A stretch of 12,078 bases of DNA, from contig CAKPXN010000036.1 of NCBI GenBank assembly GCA_934202095.1, positions 1-12,078 of the forward strand, in the 5' to 3' direction. The translations under genes and the position numbers were made by a program. This stretch comes from an uncultured Veillonella sp. Lineage in GTDB: Bacteria > Bacillota > Negativicutes > Veillonellales > Veillonellaceae. The notes beneath the pieces are model-generated. The model saw only the letters and a list, made by a program, of their open reading frames with translations, was not told where the DNA came from and made no database searches. Below, in pieces: positions 11,738 through 12,078 of the stretch (its first letter is position 1; the number at the start of each line of letters is the position of its first letter).

Positions 11738-11946
11738 TAAAGCGGCCTTTTGATTCACCAGTATCCGTAATATTGATTTGCTAAGTAAGCAGTGGAAGAA
11801 AAGTACCTTTTCAAAGAGCGACTTTGGCAGGTCGAGGCCTTCGGCCGATGACCGGTTCGCCAGTGGAGCGATGAGGAAAGGTATTTTCTGACACCCCGTC
11901 CTTGCAAACATTATATCGATAGTAGCTGCTGTAACAGGCCGCTTTA
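11738..11946. ncRNA. Highly structured element with terminal inverted repeats: candidate RNA or dispersed repeat
   Basis: The ends are perfect 10-bp inverted repeats (TAAAGCGGCC at 11738-11747, GGCCGCTTTA at 11937-11946), extendable by two pairs. Inside, TTTGC (11777-11781) pairs with GCAAA (11904-11908), and GTG (11792-11794) with CAC (11892-11894). Tandem G-A mismatches (11795-11796 against 11890-11891) follow, then a 13-bp helix with one bulged G (11797-11810 with 11877-11889). The top holds hairpins CAAAG/CTTTG (11812-11826) and GGTC-GGCC-TTC-GGCC-GACC (11830-11853). The nested rod and length of about 200 recall 6S-like RNAs, but no conserved RNA motif is recognised. The terminal repeats equally fit a MITE-like or REP-like element. 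Strand is undecided. No credible protein is encoded. Confidence 0.5.
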
Positions 11947-11958
11947 GTGTCCCTCGAC

Positions 11959-11987
11959 TTGTAAATATCGAAAATATATGATATCAT
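11959..11987 (+). promoter_or_regulatory. Putative promoter reading toward the right window edge
   Basis: TTGTAA (11959-11964) and TATCAT (11982-11987) are 17 bp apart. Initiation near 11994 would make an RNA starting with the inverted repeats at 12006-12029 and 12035-12078. The gene or RNA it serves lies at or beyond the edge. Confidence 0.4.
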
Positions 11988-12005
11988 AAGCGCAACAACT
12001 AAATA

Positions 12006-12029
12006 AGACAGTTTGAAACCATCCTGTCT
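12006..12029. repeat. Small inverted repeat near the right edge
   Basis: AGACAG (12006-12011) pairs with CTGTCT (12024-12029) around a 12-base loop. It could be the first hairpin of a leader RNA made from the promoter at 11959-11987. Confidence 0.35.
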
Positions 12030-12034
12030 CTAAA

Positions 12035-12078
12035 CAAAACTACGGAAATTCATAAGCATTTTTAGCATGGTAGTTTTG
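12035..12078. repeat. 9-bp inverted repeat ending at the window edge
   Basis: CAAAACTAC (12035-12043) is perfectly complementary to GTAGTTTTG (12070-12078). The 26-base loop contains a direct repeat of AGCAT. It could be a terminator arm (note the TTTT at its end), a leader hairpin or the end of a larger repeat; the window stops before this can be decided. Confidence 0.4.

Noticed and set aside
11862..11883. RNase P RNA core, from GAGGAAAG in the element
   Set aside because: The other universally conserved RNase P segments are absent and the element is too short.
11711..11911. 66-codon minus-strand frame between queC and the right edge
   Set aside because: It spans the hairpin-rich element in both arms, lacks a convincing ribosome binding site and its residues follow the inverted repeats; better explained as a by-product of the structured element.
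1..12078. CRISPR arrays, tRNA or rRNA genes, insertion sequences
   Set aside because: No regularly spaced repeats, no tRNA cloverleaf with TTCGA loop and acceptor pairing, no rRNA segments and no transposase-like frame were found on either strand.

Overview
The window looks like chromosome of a low-to-moderate G+C Negativicutes bacterium, most likely Veillonella or a close relative. This rests on the overall style of the proteins, AT-rich intergenic DNA with strong AGGAGG-type ribosome binding sites, and frequent TTG starts. No rRNA or other marker gene is present, so the assignment is an inference.

Left part (1-3435): the end of a peptide/nickel-type ABC importer operon. It holds two overlapping ATPase genes of the DppD/DppF (NikD/NikE) type, the first cut by the window edge, closed by an intrinsic terminator. 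A separately transcribed lipoprotein solute-binding gene follows. Its promoter region carries a perfect 7-4-7 dyad overlapping the -10, resembling operators of the CsoR/RcnR metal-sensing repressor family, and further upstream a 20-bp tandem repeat. A perfect bidirectional terminator separates this block from a convergent gene for an anchored DUF3829-like protein (3446-4381, minus).

Middle part (4382-8170): a divergent promoter region, then a visibly AT-richer two-gene cassette. The first gene encodes a 967-residue protein with a PLD/HKD nuclease domain, a superfamily 2 helicase and a DUF3427-like C-terminus. The second, 8 bases downstream with its ribosome binding site overlapping the helicase stop codon, encodes a MutT-type NUDIX hydrolase. 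Behind them lie a short orphan reading frame that looks like a gene remnant and an intrinsic terminator. This is the best candidate in the window for an accessory defence or DNA/nucleotide-repair module.

Right part (8171-12078): single genes and short operons. They are a two-TM protein whose zinc-ribbon Cys pairs sit at its two ends; a mercaptopyruvate-type sulfurtransferase with a small two-TM protein; exonuclease III (exoA/xth family) with its own promoter; and queC of queuosine biosynthesis. After queC lies 426 bases without a credible gene. It contains a terminator and a roughly 209-base element with 10-bp perfect outer inverted repeats around a rod-like foldable core, which could be a structured RNA or a dispersed repeat. 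A promoter and another inverted repeat at the window edge follow.
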